A stretch of 35,649 bases of DNA, from NCBI GenBank assembly GCA_005793345.1, contig SXSU01000039.1:1-35649 (forward strand), written 5' to 3'. Of the stretch, positions 1 through 8,140 are shown piece by piece. The translations under genes were made by a program, and so were the position numbers. The DNA is from Bdellovibrionales bacterium (lineage in GTDB: Bacteria; Bdellovibrionota; Bdellovibrionia; Bdellovibrionales; Bdellovibrionaceae). A model generated the notes under the pieces. That model made no database searches. It worked only from the letters and a program-made list of their open reading frames with translations, and was not told the origin of the DNA. How positions within the stretch are numbered: the first letter of the stretch is position 1; every line of letters starts with the position of its first letter.

Positions 1-25
1 CGGCTGACTGTTTAAATTCTTTAGT

Positions 26-1069
26 ATGATGTTGACCCTTCTTGATAAGGGGCTTTTGCTTGGACATTTAGAACTCCTATTGGAGGTGCTTTATACACCA
101 TCCGGTTATATTTTGGGAGTCCGTTTAAATAGGAAGGATCATTTTGGTGGAACTTTTGTTTGGATGGGAGAGACTTATCAAGGTAAGCACGAATTATTTA
201 TTCCGCAAACCTGGGTTGAAATTGCGCAAGGAAAAATGAGGGGTACACCAAATTCACCAACTCCAGTTGGGCCATTTAGCCATTTATTTAAATGCGCGAT
301 TGCAGAATGTGGATGCCAAATTATTTATGATCCTAAAACAAAAACTAATCGCACAACTGGGGAAAAACGTGTATATCATTACTACCATTGCACGGATAGC
401 AAAGGCGTCCATAAGCGAATGGGAGTTCCGCAGGTCAATATTCCAGAATCAAAAATTTGGGATCAATTGGGTGGAATAGTTCAAAATATTTCTCTTCCGC
501 AAGTGGTTGCTGATCAAATTGCATTGCAGTTTAATGAGCAGGAACGCCAAAGCTTGGAGAATTCCAGAAAGGAATTTGAAGAGAGTCGGCAGAAGATGGA
601 AATCTTAATCCGTAAGCAGGATCAGTTTTACGAAGATATGGTTCGGGGATTGATTGACGAAGATGACTATCGAAGAATGAAGGTAAAAAATAAAGAAGAG
701 ATTGGAATTTTGAAAATGAAGTTGGAGAACAATTACCAACAGTCATTAGAAAAAGTTCGAGTTCGATTGAATTTTACACTCGAACTCGCCAAGGATGCGG
801 AATTAAATTGGAAATCGTCGACACCTACCGATCGACTGATGTTACTCAAAAACGTGACCTCGAACTTTTTGCTCGATGGCCTAACTGTGCGGTATGACTT
901 GAAAAAAGCATTTAGCATTTTATCTCAAATCAAATATAATGACCACTTTTTAAAATGGTGCCCCGCGAGGGACTTGAACCCCCACGCTTGCGCACTAGAT
1001 CCTAAGTCTAGCGTGTCTGCCAATTTCACCAGCGGGGCTGAAAATTCTATTTTTTTTAAAATTGGTTGA
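26..1069 (+). pseudogene. Large serine recombinase, C-terminal part (N-terminal catalytic domain absent)
   Basis: This is the DNA-binding half of a large serine recombinase (site-specific integrase). The FVWMGETYQGKHELFIP segment near residues 44-60 matches the end of the Recombinase domain. It is followed by a Cys-containing zinc-ribbon-like stretch (about residues 89-130, C..C..C...YYHC) and a long charged coiled coil (about 165-245). The N-terminal resolvase domain with the catalytic serine is missing: an in-frame TGA at 5-7 closes the frame, and any remainder lies outside the window or was lost. The last 30 or so codons are antisense read-through of the adjacent tRNA-Leu (WCPARDLNPH...), as is common for integrases sitting at a tRNA. 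The fragment is probably inactive alone; a frameshift from an upstream half is the alternative. Confidence 0.72.
956..1038 (-). tRNA. tRNA-Leu (anticodon UAG)
   Basis: Read on the minus strand, the acceptor arms GCCCCGC (1038-1032) and GCGGGGC pair, followed by discriminator A and an encoded CCA at 956-958. The anticodon stem CTAGA/TCTAG encloses the loop CTTAGGA, giving anticodon TAG, which reads CUN leucine codons. A variable arm (TGCGCAAGCGT) marks a class II tRNA, and the T-arm GGTTCAAGTCC is intact. The 3' end faces the serine recombinase remnant, so this tRNA is the likely attachment site of an element to the left. Confidence 0.95.
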
Positions 1070-1124
1070 TTGAAAGCTAAACCATTTAACCAACCATTCT
1101 AAAATGTTCGAGCACGTTAACTAA

Positions 1125-1514
1125 TTATTTATCGTTAGTCAATTTTTTATAATCAGCTGCACGAAGTAAATTTGCTAATTCTTTTTCAGTATCCATTTCA
1201 ATTCTTAACAACCAACCTTCATTCATTGGATCATCATTTAGAACACTTGGATCATCTAGCAAAGCTGTATTTACCTCAATAATAGTTCCAGATACTGGAG
1301 CATATAGATCACTTGCCGCTTTTACGCTTTCGATCACTCCAAAAGATTCACCTTGAGTAACTTTAGAACCCTCTTCTCGCATTTCTAAATAAACAATTTC
1401 ACCGAGAGCTTCTTGTGCAAATTCAGTAATGCCCACAGTAACGATATTTTCATCGACTTGAGCCCATTCATGATCTTTTGTATAGTATAAATCTTCAGGA
1501 ACTATAAATGCCAT
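1125..1514 (-). CDS. gcvH: Glycine cleavage system H protein
   Basis: GcvH is the lipoyl carrier of the glycine cleavage complex. It shuttles the aminomethyl intermediate between the P, T and L proteins in the cytoplasm. The 129-residue length is normal. The family signature is clear: YTKDHEWAQV near the N terminus and the lipoylation site VIESVKAASDLYAPVSG, with Lys65 as the modified lysine. The start ATG is preceded by GGAG at about 8 bases. It lies 107 bases downstream of gcvT on the same strand and was probably co-transcribed with it. gcvP is not in the window; the tRNA and recombinase remnant follow instead. Confidence 0.96.
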   Translation of the reverse strand: MAFIVPEDLYYTKDHEWAQVDENIVTVGITEFAQEALGEIVYLEMREEGSKVTQGESFGVIESVKAASDLYAPVSGTIIEVNTALLDDPSVLNDDPMNEGWLLRIEMDTEKELANLLRAADYKKLTNDK

Positions 1515-1621
1515 TATCCTATCTCCATTAAAATAAATTAAAGCTGTTAATTATCTTTAAAAGTCCATTTTGTGTTATCACCTTAATAGAACTTCAATCA
1601 ATAATTAAATCACTGACAATT

Positions 1622-2734
1622 TTAAGATTTTACAAAGGGTGTCTTAACTATTACAGCTTTTGCTTTTCTTCCTCGGATATCAACCAAAATTTCTGTACCA
1701 ATTTTAGCTTGGTCTTTAAATACAAAACCTAATCCTATGGACTCATTTAGAGTTGGTGACAACGTGCCACTTGTCACTAGACCCATCTCTCGATTATCTG
1801 ATGTAAATAGACGATAACCTTGCCGAGGGATACCCTTATCTAACAATTTAAATCCTGCTAAAATAAATGGAAGTCCTAATTCTTTTTGAGAAAGTAACGT
1901 AGACTTCCCTATAAAATCTTTATTTTCAGGTTTAATTACCCAACCTAAACCCGAGGCATAGGGATTCGTTGTGTCATTAATTTCATGACCATACAAAGAA
2001 TATTTCATTTCAGTTCTTAATGTATCACGAGCTCCCAACCCAATTGGCGCTACATTGTATGGTTTACCCTTCTCAAGTAATGCAATCCAAAAATCTATAC
2101 AGCCTTCTGCTGCAATAAATACCTCAGCTCCCTTTTCACCCGTGTATCCTGTAAGAGCTACAATACATTTGTGGTTTTTAAAGGTCGTTTCAAAACAAGT
2201 AAATGGTTTTAATGTTTCAAATGAAATTTTAAAAATATCATTTAATAAAGAAAAAGCTTTTGGTCCTTGAACTGCAATTTGTCCCCATTTTGAACTCTCA
2301 TCAGATATCGTAGCTTGTCCTTCAAATTTATTATTTAATGTCATCCAAGCAAAATCCTTATCTTTATTTGAAGCATTCACACAAACAAGATAGTTTTCAT
2401 TTTTTTTAAGACAATAAATAATTATATCATCAACCAAACCGCCTTCATTGTTAGGCAATAAAGAGTATTGAGCTTCTCCATCATTTAATTTTGAAACATT
2501 ATTAGTCGTTAACCACTCTAATAATTCGAGAGATTTTGGACCACGAACAAAAATTTCACCCATATGAGAAACATCAAATATTCCTACATTATTTCTTACA
2601 TTATCATGTTCTTCTCTTAATCCAACATATTGAACAGGCATTTCCCATCCTGCAAATGGTACTAACTTAGCTCCTAAATCGACATGTTGTTGAAAAAGAG
2701 GCGTTCTTAATAATTGCTCAAAATTATTACTCAT
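1622..2734 (-). CDS. gcvT: Glycine cleavage system T protein (aminomethyltransferase)
   Basis: GcvT transfers the methylene group from the aminomethyl-lipoyl H protein to tetrahydrofolate, releasing ammonia. The sequence covers the whole family: LVPFAGWEMPVQY near the N terminus, GIFDVSHMGEI, the central ALTGYTGEKGAEVF and the C-terminal GLVTSGTLSP. A TTG twelve bases upstream (2746) would add four residues. I prefer the ATG at 2734, because TTGGGA lies six bases before it. The result is about 370 residues, the usual size. It is the first gene of a gcvT-gcvH unit and is divergent from epmA across about 145 bases. No glycine riboswitch is evident in that space. Confidence 0.95.
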   Translation of the reverse strand: MSNNFEQLLRTPLFQQHVDLGAKLVPFAGWEMPVQYVGLREEHDNVRNNVGIFDVSHMGEIFVRGPKSLELLEWLTTNNVSKLNDGEAQYSLLPNNEGGLVDDIIIYCLKKNENYLVCVNASNKDKDFAWMTLNNKFEGQATISDESSKWGQIAVQGPKAFSLLNDIFKISFETLKPFTCFETTFKNHKCIVALTGYTGEKGAEVFIAAEGCIDFWIALLEKGKPYNVAPIGLGARDTLRTEMKYSLYGHEINDTTNPYASGLGWVIKPENKDFIGKSTLLSQKELGLPFILAGFKLLDKGIPRQGYRLFTSDNREMGLVTSGTLSPTLNESIGLGFVFKDQAKIGTEILVDIRGRKAKAVIVKTPFVKS

Positions 2735-2879
2735 TTTAAATCCCAACTTTAAAATATGTTTTTTTAGGGAGTGTAATTAAAAATTGCAAAAATACAACCC
2801 ATGTGCAATTGAGTTATACTCATTCTTTTATAGAATAAAATATTAAACATTAGCTCTCATTTTGTACGGAGAAAATAAT

Positions 2880-4175
2880 TTGAATCAACCTCGTAATTTA
2901 TTTTTAAATTCATTTTGGGAAAAGTATCCATCAGCAGATAGAGTGTTGTCATTATTTAAAATTAAAAATTCACCTTTAAAACCAGTTGTCGCAAGAGTGC
3001 TAAATAAATTTGATAATTTTAAAATTGAGCTAATGGATCAAGAAGACAATATAATTATTGCAGATTTTAAAAACTGTAATTGGATTTTACAAAATGAATT
3101 TTATTCTCTTATCACTCCATATGAAGTACTTAGCAATGGAGACTGGATCGCTGTTGATTTTGAATTTAATTATTGTTGTTTACTATCTCCAAATAATAAT
3201 ATGAATTTAACAATGCAAGATAACAACTACAATTTTCGCAATCGCAAAACTCAATTCCGACAATGGATGAAATTTAAAAGAACTATACAACTATTTTTTC
3301 TTGATAAAGGTTTTGACGAAATAGAAACTCCAACTTTAGTTGATTGCCCAGGAACCGAACCTTTTCTCGAGCCGTTTATTACTCATTTCATAAACGGTAA
3401 ATTAAATAAAAAATATTATTTACCAACAAGTCCTGAATTAAATTTAAAAAAATCCCTATGTAGGGGGTGGGCCAATATTTTTGAAATAAAAAACTGCTTT
3501 CGCAATGGAGAATCTACAGAAATTCATAATTACGAGTTTCATATGCTCGAATGGTATAGAACTTTTTCGAATTTAGAAGATATTATCGATGATATTTTTT
3601 CTCTTTTGACTTACATTCAGTTTCCGAATTGGAGCAAATCAAAAATCATACGTCTTACATTAAAGGATTTATTTTTAACGTTTTGTAATTTTAATTTAAC
3701 TCCGACGACAAATGGTCCAGAACTTTTTGCATTAGCAAAAAAATTAAATTTAACTATTAGCGAAAAAGATAAATCATGGGATTTTGATGATCTGTTTAAT
3801 TTTATTTATGTAGAAAAAATAGAACCAAATTTAAAAATATATGAATTTCTTATCTTAGAAAAATATCCACCTTCCCAAGCCGCACTTGCACGCCTTACTG
3901 AAGATGGATGGGGAGATCGATTTGAGTTTTATATTGCAGGACTTGAAATAGCAAATGCATTTAATGAACTCAACGATCCATCAATACAACGAATCCGCTT
4001 TCAAGAAGATCTTGAAAAAAAGAAACTACATAATAAAACTCCAATTGATCTGGATGACGAATTTTTAACTTGCCTAGCTCAAGGCATGCCTCCATCAAGT
4101 GGCATAGCCCTGGGCTTAGAACGATTGTTTATGATGTATTCTGGAATTGAAAACATCCACTTCATAAAACCATAG
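2880..4175 (+). CDS. epmA: EF-P lysine ligase EpmA/GenX-like class II synthetase with N-terminal extension
   Basis: This is a class II aminoacyl-tRNA-synthetase paralogue of the LysRS type. EpmA attaches (R)-beta-lysine or lysine to a conserved lysine of elongation factor P. Motif 2 is visible as NIFEIKNCFRNGEST...NYEFHMLEWYR, with the LEWYR ending typical of EpmA, and motif 3 as GIALGLERLFM. E. coli EpmA has about 325 residues. This protein has about 431, the extra 110-120 lying before the synthetase core and looking like a degenerate OB-fold (VARVLNKFDNFKIELMD...LSNGDWIAVDFEF). The start is TTG at 2880, preceded by CGGAGAAAA; an upstream TTG at 2862 lacks that spacing. A LysRS-like enzyme with a reduced OB domain is the alternative. 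Confidence 0.82.
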   Translation: MNQPRNLFLNSFWEKYPSADRVLSLFKIKNSPLKPVVARVLNKFDNFKIELMDQEDNIIIADFKNCNWILQNEFYSLITPYEVLSNGDWIAVDFEFNYCCLLSPNNNMNLTMQDNNYNFRNRKTQFRQWMKFKRTIQLFFLDKGFDEIETPTLVDCPGTEPFLEPFITHFINGKLNKKYYLPTSPELNLKKSLCRGWANIFEIKNCFRNGESTEIHNYEFHMLEWYRTFSNLEDIIDDIFSLLTYIQFPNWSKSKIIRLTLKDLFLTFCNFNLTPTTNGPELFALAKKLNLTISEKDKSWDFDDLFNFIYVEKIEPNLKIYEFLILEKYPPSQAALARLTEDGWGDRFEFYIAGLEIANAFNELNDPSIQRIRFQEDLEKKKLHNKTPIDLDDEFLTCLAQGMPPSSGIALGLERLFMMYSGIENIHFIKP

Positions 4176-4233
4176 TCAATAAATTATAATTTTATTAAAT
4201 GGAAAAGTTTATATAATTACAAACTTTAATCAA

Positions 4234-4629
4234 TTATTTTTTGTTAAATAATTCAAGTTGACTATTACAGTAAAAATCTGCGGAATCGTCGTTTTTAAAA
4301 ATTGAATCTACAACTAAACTATACTCATTAACTTTATGAAAACCACTTATCGGTTCTCTTATTAATTTTTTATTAGCATCAATATACACATAAACATTTT
4401 GTATAGTTTTTATTACAGGTTTAAGTATTTTAACACCTGATTGATCTCCAAAAACAGCATGACTACGCTGACATATATATGGAAGATTTGGATTATCTTC
4501 AACTTCTATAACCTCCTCTTTTAACTGAATATTAGGTATAAAATTACTAGCATTTGCATTTGCATTTGCATTTGAAGTCGCTGCCATAAAACATGATACG
4601 TAAAAAATATATATTCCTAAATTTTTCAT
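4234..4629 (-). CDS. Small secreted protein of unknown function
   Basis: A 131-residue protein with a signal peptide (MKNLGIYIFYVSCFMAATSN) followed by NANANANAS, encoded by four exact copies of a six-base repeat. I do not recognise the mature part. It has two cysteines (in YICQRSHAVFG and FYCNSQLE), which could form one disulfide in the periplasm or outside. It stands alone between the convergent epmA and the divergent TPR gene. A conserved 56-bp block lies about 75-130 bases upstream of its start and is shared with the region upstream of the small gene at 7967-8095. Confidence 0.6.
   Translation of the reverse strand: MKNLGIYIFYVSCFMAATSNANANANASNFIPNIQLKEEVIEVEDNPNLPYICQRSHAVFGDQSGVKILKPVIKTIQNVYVYIDANKKLIREPISGFHKVNEYSLVVDSIFKNDDSADFYCNSQLELFNKK
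4550..4573. repeat. Hexanucleotide tandem repeat (gcattt x4) inside a coding sequence
   Basis: Four perfect copies of gcattt, encoding the Ala-Asn repeat just after the signal-peptide core of the 4234-4629 gene. A change in copy number would keep the frame and alter only the length of the linker at the export or cleavage site. Confidence 0.9.
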
Positions 4630-5023
4630 ATAAACCTTTCTGGATATGAAACCGTCACAATGTTGTTGGGATTAATTTCCCATAAATTCCAACTGTCGGT
4701 TCTTTTTACTAAAGAGAGTATATTTTAAAATTATTAAAGAAGAGATGAATATTTTTGAATAATTTAAAAAGTCTAACAATAAAATAACACTCTTTCTCAT
4801 TTCAAAGAGATGATTAAGAAATCTAAATTTAATAATGAATTTAATAGTTTACTTTTTCTTTTTTAAAAATTGTATAAAAACAAAAATTGTCACATCCAAA
4901 GATTTATAAATTAATTTAGAAACAAGAAAAAATCATTCATCTAAAAGTTCTACACTCAACTTTAAAAAAGTGCACACAAATTGCATCTTAATTTAGTAGT
5001 TTAATCCAAATCGGAGTACAAAA
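4630..5023. other. Divergent intergenic region
   Basis: No gene seen in 394 bases between the divergent 4629 and 5024 starts. It holds the conserved 56-bp block (4705-4760). The rest is AT-rich, with a good ribosome binding site (CGGAG) just before 5024. Confidence 0.6.
4705..4760 (-). promoter_or_regulatory. Conserved upstream block, copy 1
   Basis: Matches 8141-8196 at 49 of 56 positions without gaps, including a 20-base identical core, agagatgaatatttttgaat (4741-4760). In both places it lies upstream of a minus-strand gene start (here the block ends 75 bases before 4629). Copy 2 reads TATAAT on the minus strand and copy 1 AATAAT at the same place, so it could contain a promoter. Its function is an inference from position and conservation. 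Confidence 0.45.
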
Positions 5024-6379
5024 ATGACTATTAATAATCGTTTATTAAAATTAAGAGAACAAAGTGAAAAAGGACTTTTTTTAATAAAAACTAACCAGTT
5101 TAGCGAAGCACAAAAGCTAATGAATTCAATTGATATTACCGATATACCTGGCAAAAGATTACTTGGACATCTAAATGGAAAGTTAAAACTTGTTAATAAC
5201 GATTTTCAAAGTGCAATAAATATTTTTAAAAATACTCAAGATAATTACGGTCACCACATTGCTTTAGATGCCGATATTACTTCTACATTATACTTAGATG
5301 GCCAATTTGGGTTATGGAGATTAGCAGTTATAAACTTGAATAAGCAGTATTGTGAATTCAAAAATCAAATCGATTTAAAATTAAAAATTAGAATTCAAAT
5401 TTTGTTGGCAAAATTTTTAGAAGAGACAGGAGATATAGTAGGAGCCGTTGATTTATTAAATGAAATTATTGATAAAAATAAAGAGCCACAAATAATTCAA
5501 AAAGCTTTAACACACTTATTACGACTTGTTGTTCAATTTAATATTCAATCTAAATTAGTTGATACTTATTATAATCTAATTAATCAAGCAATGCCAGCCA
5601 TTGAGAATTCTGAAATTGCAGATGAAATATTTCATTCACTTGCTTTAGCCGAAGCTGAATTATTTTCTATCGAACTAACACTCAATAAAATTTCAAATTA
5701 TAATTTTAGTAATATATATTATAAAAATTTAATATTATATGATCTCGTTGAAATTGAATTAAGAAAAAACAATCTCAAACTAAGTCAATCGTTAACAAAT
5801 AATATAATTAATTTAAAACCATATTCTATTTATGAAAAATATTTGCATGACTTAGTATTAAATAAAAAAGATTGTCATGATTGGTATACCTGGAGCTCTC
5901 TAATGCCCTTTGCTCAGTATTTAAGATTAATGAGTATAATAATAAATTCAATTCATTTTAAAGATAAAAATCTAGCAATATCTCAAATTAGAATTTTATT
6001 AAAGTCGCTTTCGAAATCTAATCAGTCCATTTGGATTGATTTATTTTATGGGAGCTTAGATTTAGAAAGCGAATTCACACTTTCTTTTTCCAAAGATGGA
6101 ATTTTAAAAATAAATAATCAAAGAATTGACTTTGGCGGCAAACGCTTAGTAATTCAATTAATTAATTATTTAATTGATTGCAATACTTCATCCGAAATAT
6201 CGACTTTATGTCAAAAAATATGGAGTTCAGAATTTAATGAATCTTACTTTCACCGCATTCGTCAATTAATTGCTAGAGCCAATTTAGATATTAATAAATA
6301 TTTCAGTGTAAACTTAGTAATTTTATCAGAAGGTAAAGTTTATTTAAATCCAAAGTTCAAGATAACTGCACATGATTAA
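5024..6379 (+). CDS. Alpha-solenoid (TPR-like) protein with C-terminal winged-helix-like domain, putative regulator
   Basis: A 451-residue cytoplasmic protein without signal peptide or membrane segment. About residues 1-330 are helical pairs resembling degenerate TPRs (for example LLAKFLEETGDIVGAVDLLNEI). The last 90 residues (DFGGKRLVIQLINYLID...STLCQKIWSSEF...YFHRIRQLIARANLDI...EGKVYLNP) read like an OmpR/PhoB-type winged helix: a helix-turn-helix followed by a beta-hairpin wing. This points to a one-component regulator that senses through its TPR part; target and ligand are unknown. The start is supported by CGGAGTACAAAA before the ATG. The last codons and stop lie inside a palindromic repeat (6362-6426), so the TAHD tail is repeat-encoded. 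Confidence 0.6.
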   Translation: MTINNRLLKLREQSEKGLFLIKTNQFSEAQKLMNSIDITDIPGKRLLGHLNGKLKLVNNDFQSAINIFKNTQDNYGHHIALDADITSTLYLDGQFGLWRLAVINLNKQYCEFKNQIDLKLKIRIQILLAKFLEETGDIVGAVDLLNEIIDKNKEPQIIQKALTHLLRLVVQFNIQSKLVDTYYNLINQAMPAIENSEIADEIFHSLALAEAELFSIELTLNKISNYNFSNIYYKNLILYDLVEIELRKNNLKLSQSLTNNIINLKPYSIYEKYLHDLVLNKKDCHDWYTWSSLMPFAQYLRLMSIIINSIHFKDKNLAISQIRILLKSLSKSNQSIWIDLFYGSLDLESEFTLSFSKDGILKINNQRIDFGGKRLVIQLINYLIDCNTSSEISTLCQKIWSSEFNESYFHRIRQLIARANLDINKYFSVNLVILSEGKVYLNPKFKITAHD

Positions 6380-6426
6380 GTCTGATCGCTACGCGATTAT
6401 ATCAGACATAATCATATGCAGTTATT
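6362..6426. repeat. Palindromic repeat P, copy 1
   Basis: Outer arms ataactgca/tgcagttat enclose tgattaagtctgat...atcagacataatca, with a central cgctacgcg. It contains the stop codon of the 5024-6379 gene. Related copies are at 6459-6524, 10907-10970, 11053-11105 and 22802-22866; decayed ones are at 6563-6610, 15803-15854 and 27233-27290. Confidence 0.85.
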
Positions 6427-6438
6427 CTCTTGTTTTTA

Positions 6439-6463
6439 GGGCTATATTCGATAGCCCCCTTTA
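6439..6463 (+). terminator. Terminator-like hairpin, tandem copy A
   Basis: A perfect 7-bp stem gggctat/atagccc with loop attcg, followed by ccttta. It lies 60 bases after the stop of the plus-strand TPR gene. An identical hairpin is at 6537-6555. Confidence 0.6.
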
Positions 6464-6536
6464 TGCACATGATTAAGTCTGATCGCTACGCGATTATATC
6501 AGACATAATCATATGCAGTTATTCTCTTGTTTTTTA

Positions 6537-6560
6537 GGGCTATATTCGATAGCCCCCTTT
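6537..6560 (+). terminator. Terminator-like hairpin, tandem copy B
   Basis: The second copy of the gggctat/atagccc hairpin in the duplicated unit, again followed by ccttt. It is between convergent genes and may stop transcription from both sides. Confidence 0.5.
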
Positions 6561-6615
6561 ATTCACATGATTATGTTTGATCGCTTTCGCGATTTAAACA
6601 GAAATATAATAAAAG

Positions 6616-7920
6616 TTAATTTTTTATAAATTTTTTCTCAATTAATTTTTTAAACTCACTTTCACCCTCATTACCTTGATCTTTATTTAAGCCGCCAACA
6701 ATTGGTGGCCTAGGACCAAAATTAAGCATAGTGTAAAGCTGTTTATTAGATATCATAGGATCGCTCATGAATTCGCAAAAATTAGTTTTTGAATTTGGCC
6801 ATATTTTATTTTGTTCAGTTGTAATTTCAGAGTTTAATAAGTACTCTAAAAATTCAGAATTTTCCTCAATGGGATTTAAAAAATTGGTATGAAAACGATC
6901 ATGAATTTTTTTTGTAGCATTTTCACTTACTTTTAAAACTATATTATCAATAGTCATATCCTCAATTAATGTTCTATTCATTTGCGCAAAATTTTTATTA
7001 TTAAATTTGGTCACAAATCTTAATATATTATAAAATTGAGACTTACATTTTTTTATATTATCCACATCATCGCTAATGACTTCACTACCTTGGTCCTCCA
7101 AAACTTGTTTAATAAATGCTTTTTCAAAAACTAAAGCTCTCATCGCCGCAAATGTCATTGATATATTAATAGGAATCGAAAATATTAAAAGATCTTGTTC
7201 TTCATTAGTAAGTTTAACATCATAAAATTGACTCATTCGATTCGGTAAAAGTTGAAATTTAAAATCATTTTGGATGATCATTTCATGTAAAACCATTAAA
7301 GTTAAGTCAGCAAATGTTGTGGTTGGTGTAATAACTAAAAAAGTATTATTTTCATGATCAGTCCAACTATCAAAAATTTGATTTGATGAATTTATATAAA
7401 CCTCTTTGTTTTTATTAAAAACAAATAAAAATCTCTTCTTAAAAGGAGGAGATTGTGGAACATTAAGATTACAGTTTTTAAAACTGTCATTCACAAATTG
7501 CTGGCTTACTCCAGCGTACATTTTGAGATTAGTTAAATTCCCATAAAGATAACAAATTATATTTTGGAATTGTGTTTCTTCTAAAAGAATTTTAAAAATT
7601 TGATCTATCCATTCTTGAATTTGATATTTATTTTTAGATTCAATAATGTCCCAATCTTTTAAATCTGGGAAAGTAGTATCTAAAACCTGTTTGTCACTCA
7701 TATTACTCTTAATTCCTAAAGAAAAAGCTCCATCCTTCTCACTACTATTATTGTTGACTATATTTTTGTTATCGGTGCTGAATTTTGTCAAAATATCATA
7801 TGGTGTTTCAACATATAAACTAGATGAAAAGGATGGATGACTTAAACAAAGAACTAAGAACATTAAAAAAAATCGAATGAAACTACAAATTTTTGCATTA
7901 CTTAGTAGTACATAGTTCAT
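6616..7920 (-). CDS. Secreted protein of unknown function with an HE motif
   Basis: A 434-residue protein with an N-terminal hydrophobic export segment (residues 12-33, FIRFFLMFLVLCLSHPSFSS). I recognise no family. A hydrophobic helix carries LMVLHEMIIQND (H212 E213), which resembles a zinc-peptidase HExxH helix with the second His lost. A similar arrangement occurs in the secreted proteins at 25530-27011 (LLHEALCVLGLVDD) and 23534-25546 (HEVSH), so a degenerate zincin fold is possible but unproven. It contains few cysteines and no repeats. A 42-codon gene lies 46 bases upstream on the same strand. It is convergent with the TPR gene across the tandem repeat block. Confidence 0.55.
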   Translation of the reverse strand: MNYVLLSNAKICSFIRFFLMFLVLCLSHPSFSSSLYVETPYDILTKFSTDNKNIVNNNSSEKDGAFSLGIKSNMSDKQVLDTTFPDLKDWDIIESKNKYQIQEWIDQIFKILLEETQFQNIICYLYGNLTNLKMYAGVSQQFVNDSFKNCNLNVPQSPPFKKRFLFVFNKNKEVYINSSNQIFDSWTDHENNTFLVITPTTTFADLTLMVLHEMIIQNDFKFQLLPNRMSQFYDVKLTNEEQDLLIFSIPINISMTFAAMRALVFEKAFIKQVLEDQGSEVISDDVDNIKKCKSQFYNILRFVTKFNNKNFAQMNRTLIEDMTIDNIVLKVSENATKKIHDRFHTNFLNPIEENSEFLEYLLNSEITTEQNKIWPNSKTNFCEFMSDPMISNKQLYTMLNFGPRPPIVGGLNKDQGNEGESEFKKLIEKKFIKN

Positions 7921-7966
7921 TCATCACCTTTTTCAATTAAAAATACTATATCTTTATATTCAAATT

Positions 7967-8095
7967 TTAAGCCAAGTTTGAATATAGATCACAAATTGAT
8001 TTAGTTAAAATCAACGCTTCCACCCAATCCAAAATTACCGATGGGTGTTTTAACATTAAACTTAACACCAATGTGTTTAAAAAATTCATCTTCAT
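7967..8095 (-). CDS. Possible 42-residue leader peptide or remnant
   Basis: A short frame (MKMNFLNTLVLSLMLKH...) starts at an ATG with a strong ribosome binding site, AAAGGAGAG, five bases upstream, and runs to a TAA at 7967. The -1 frame over the same bases reads ...HIGVKFNVKTPIGNFGLGG and also ends in a stop, and looks more like a protein C terminus. A TTTAAAC heptamer at the junction could in principle allow a -1 shift. I cannot tell whether this is a real small gene, a frameshifted gene or a remnant. The conserved 56-bp block lies 45 bases upstream. Confidence 0.3.
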   Translation of the reverse strand: MKMNFLNTLVLSLMLKHPSVILDWVEALILTKSICDLYSNLA

Positions 8096-8140
8096 AAACT
8101 CTCCTTTTTTTTAAAACTAGTTGTTCATTTAATAGTTACT

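Larger units (their letters stand above)
6368..6562. repeat. Tandem duplication of a 97/98-bp palindrome-plus-hairpin unit
   Basis: Unit A (6368-6464) and unit B (6465-6562) differ by one extra T in a T run and are otherwise essentially identical. Each holds most of the P palindrome followed by a GC-richer hairpin. A third, diverged half-unit follows (6563-6610). The block lies between two convergent genes. Confidence 0.88.

Noticed and set aside
1041-1124. Possible terminator after gcvH
   Set aside because: Only a 5-bp ggttg/caacc stem with a long loop; too weak to call.
2735-2879. Glycine riboswitch upstream of gcvT
   Set aside because: The gap is only about 145 bases, shared with the epmA promoter, and shows no tandem aptamer-like conserved core.
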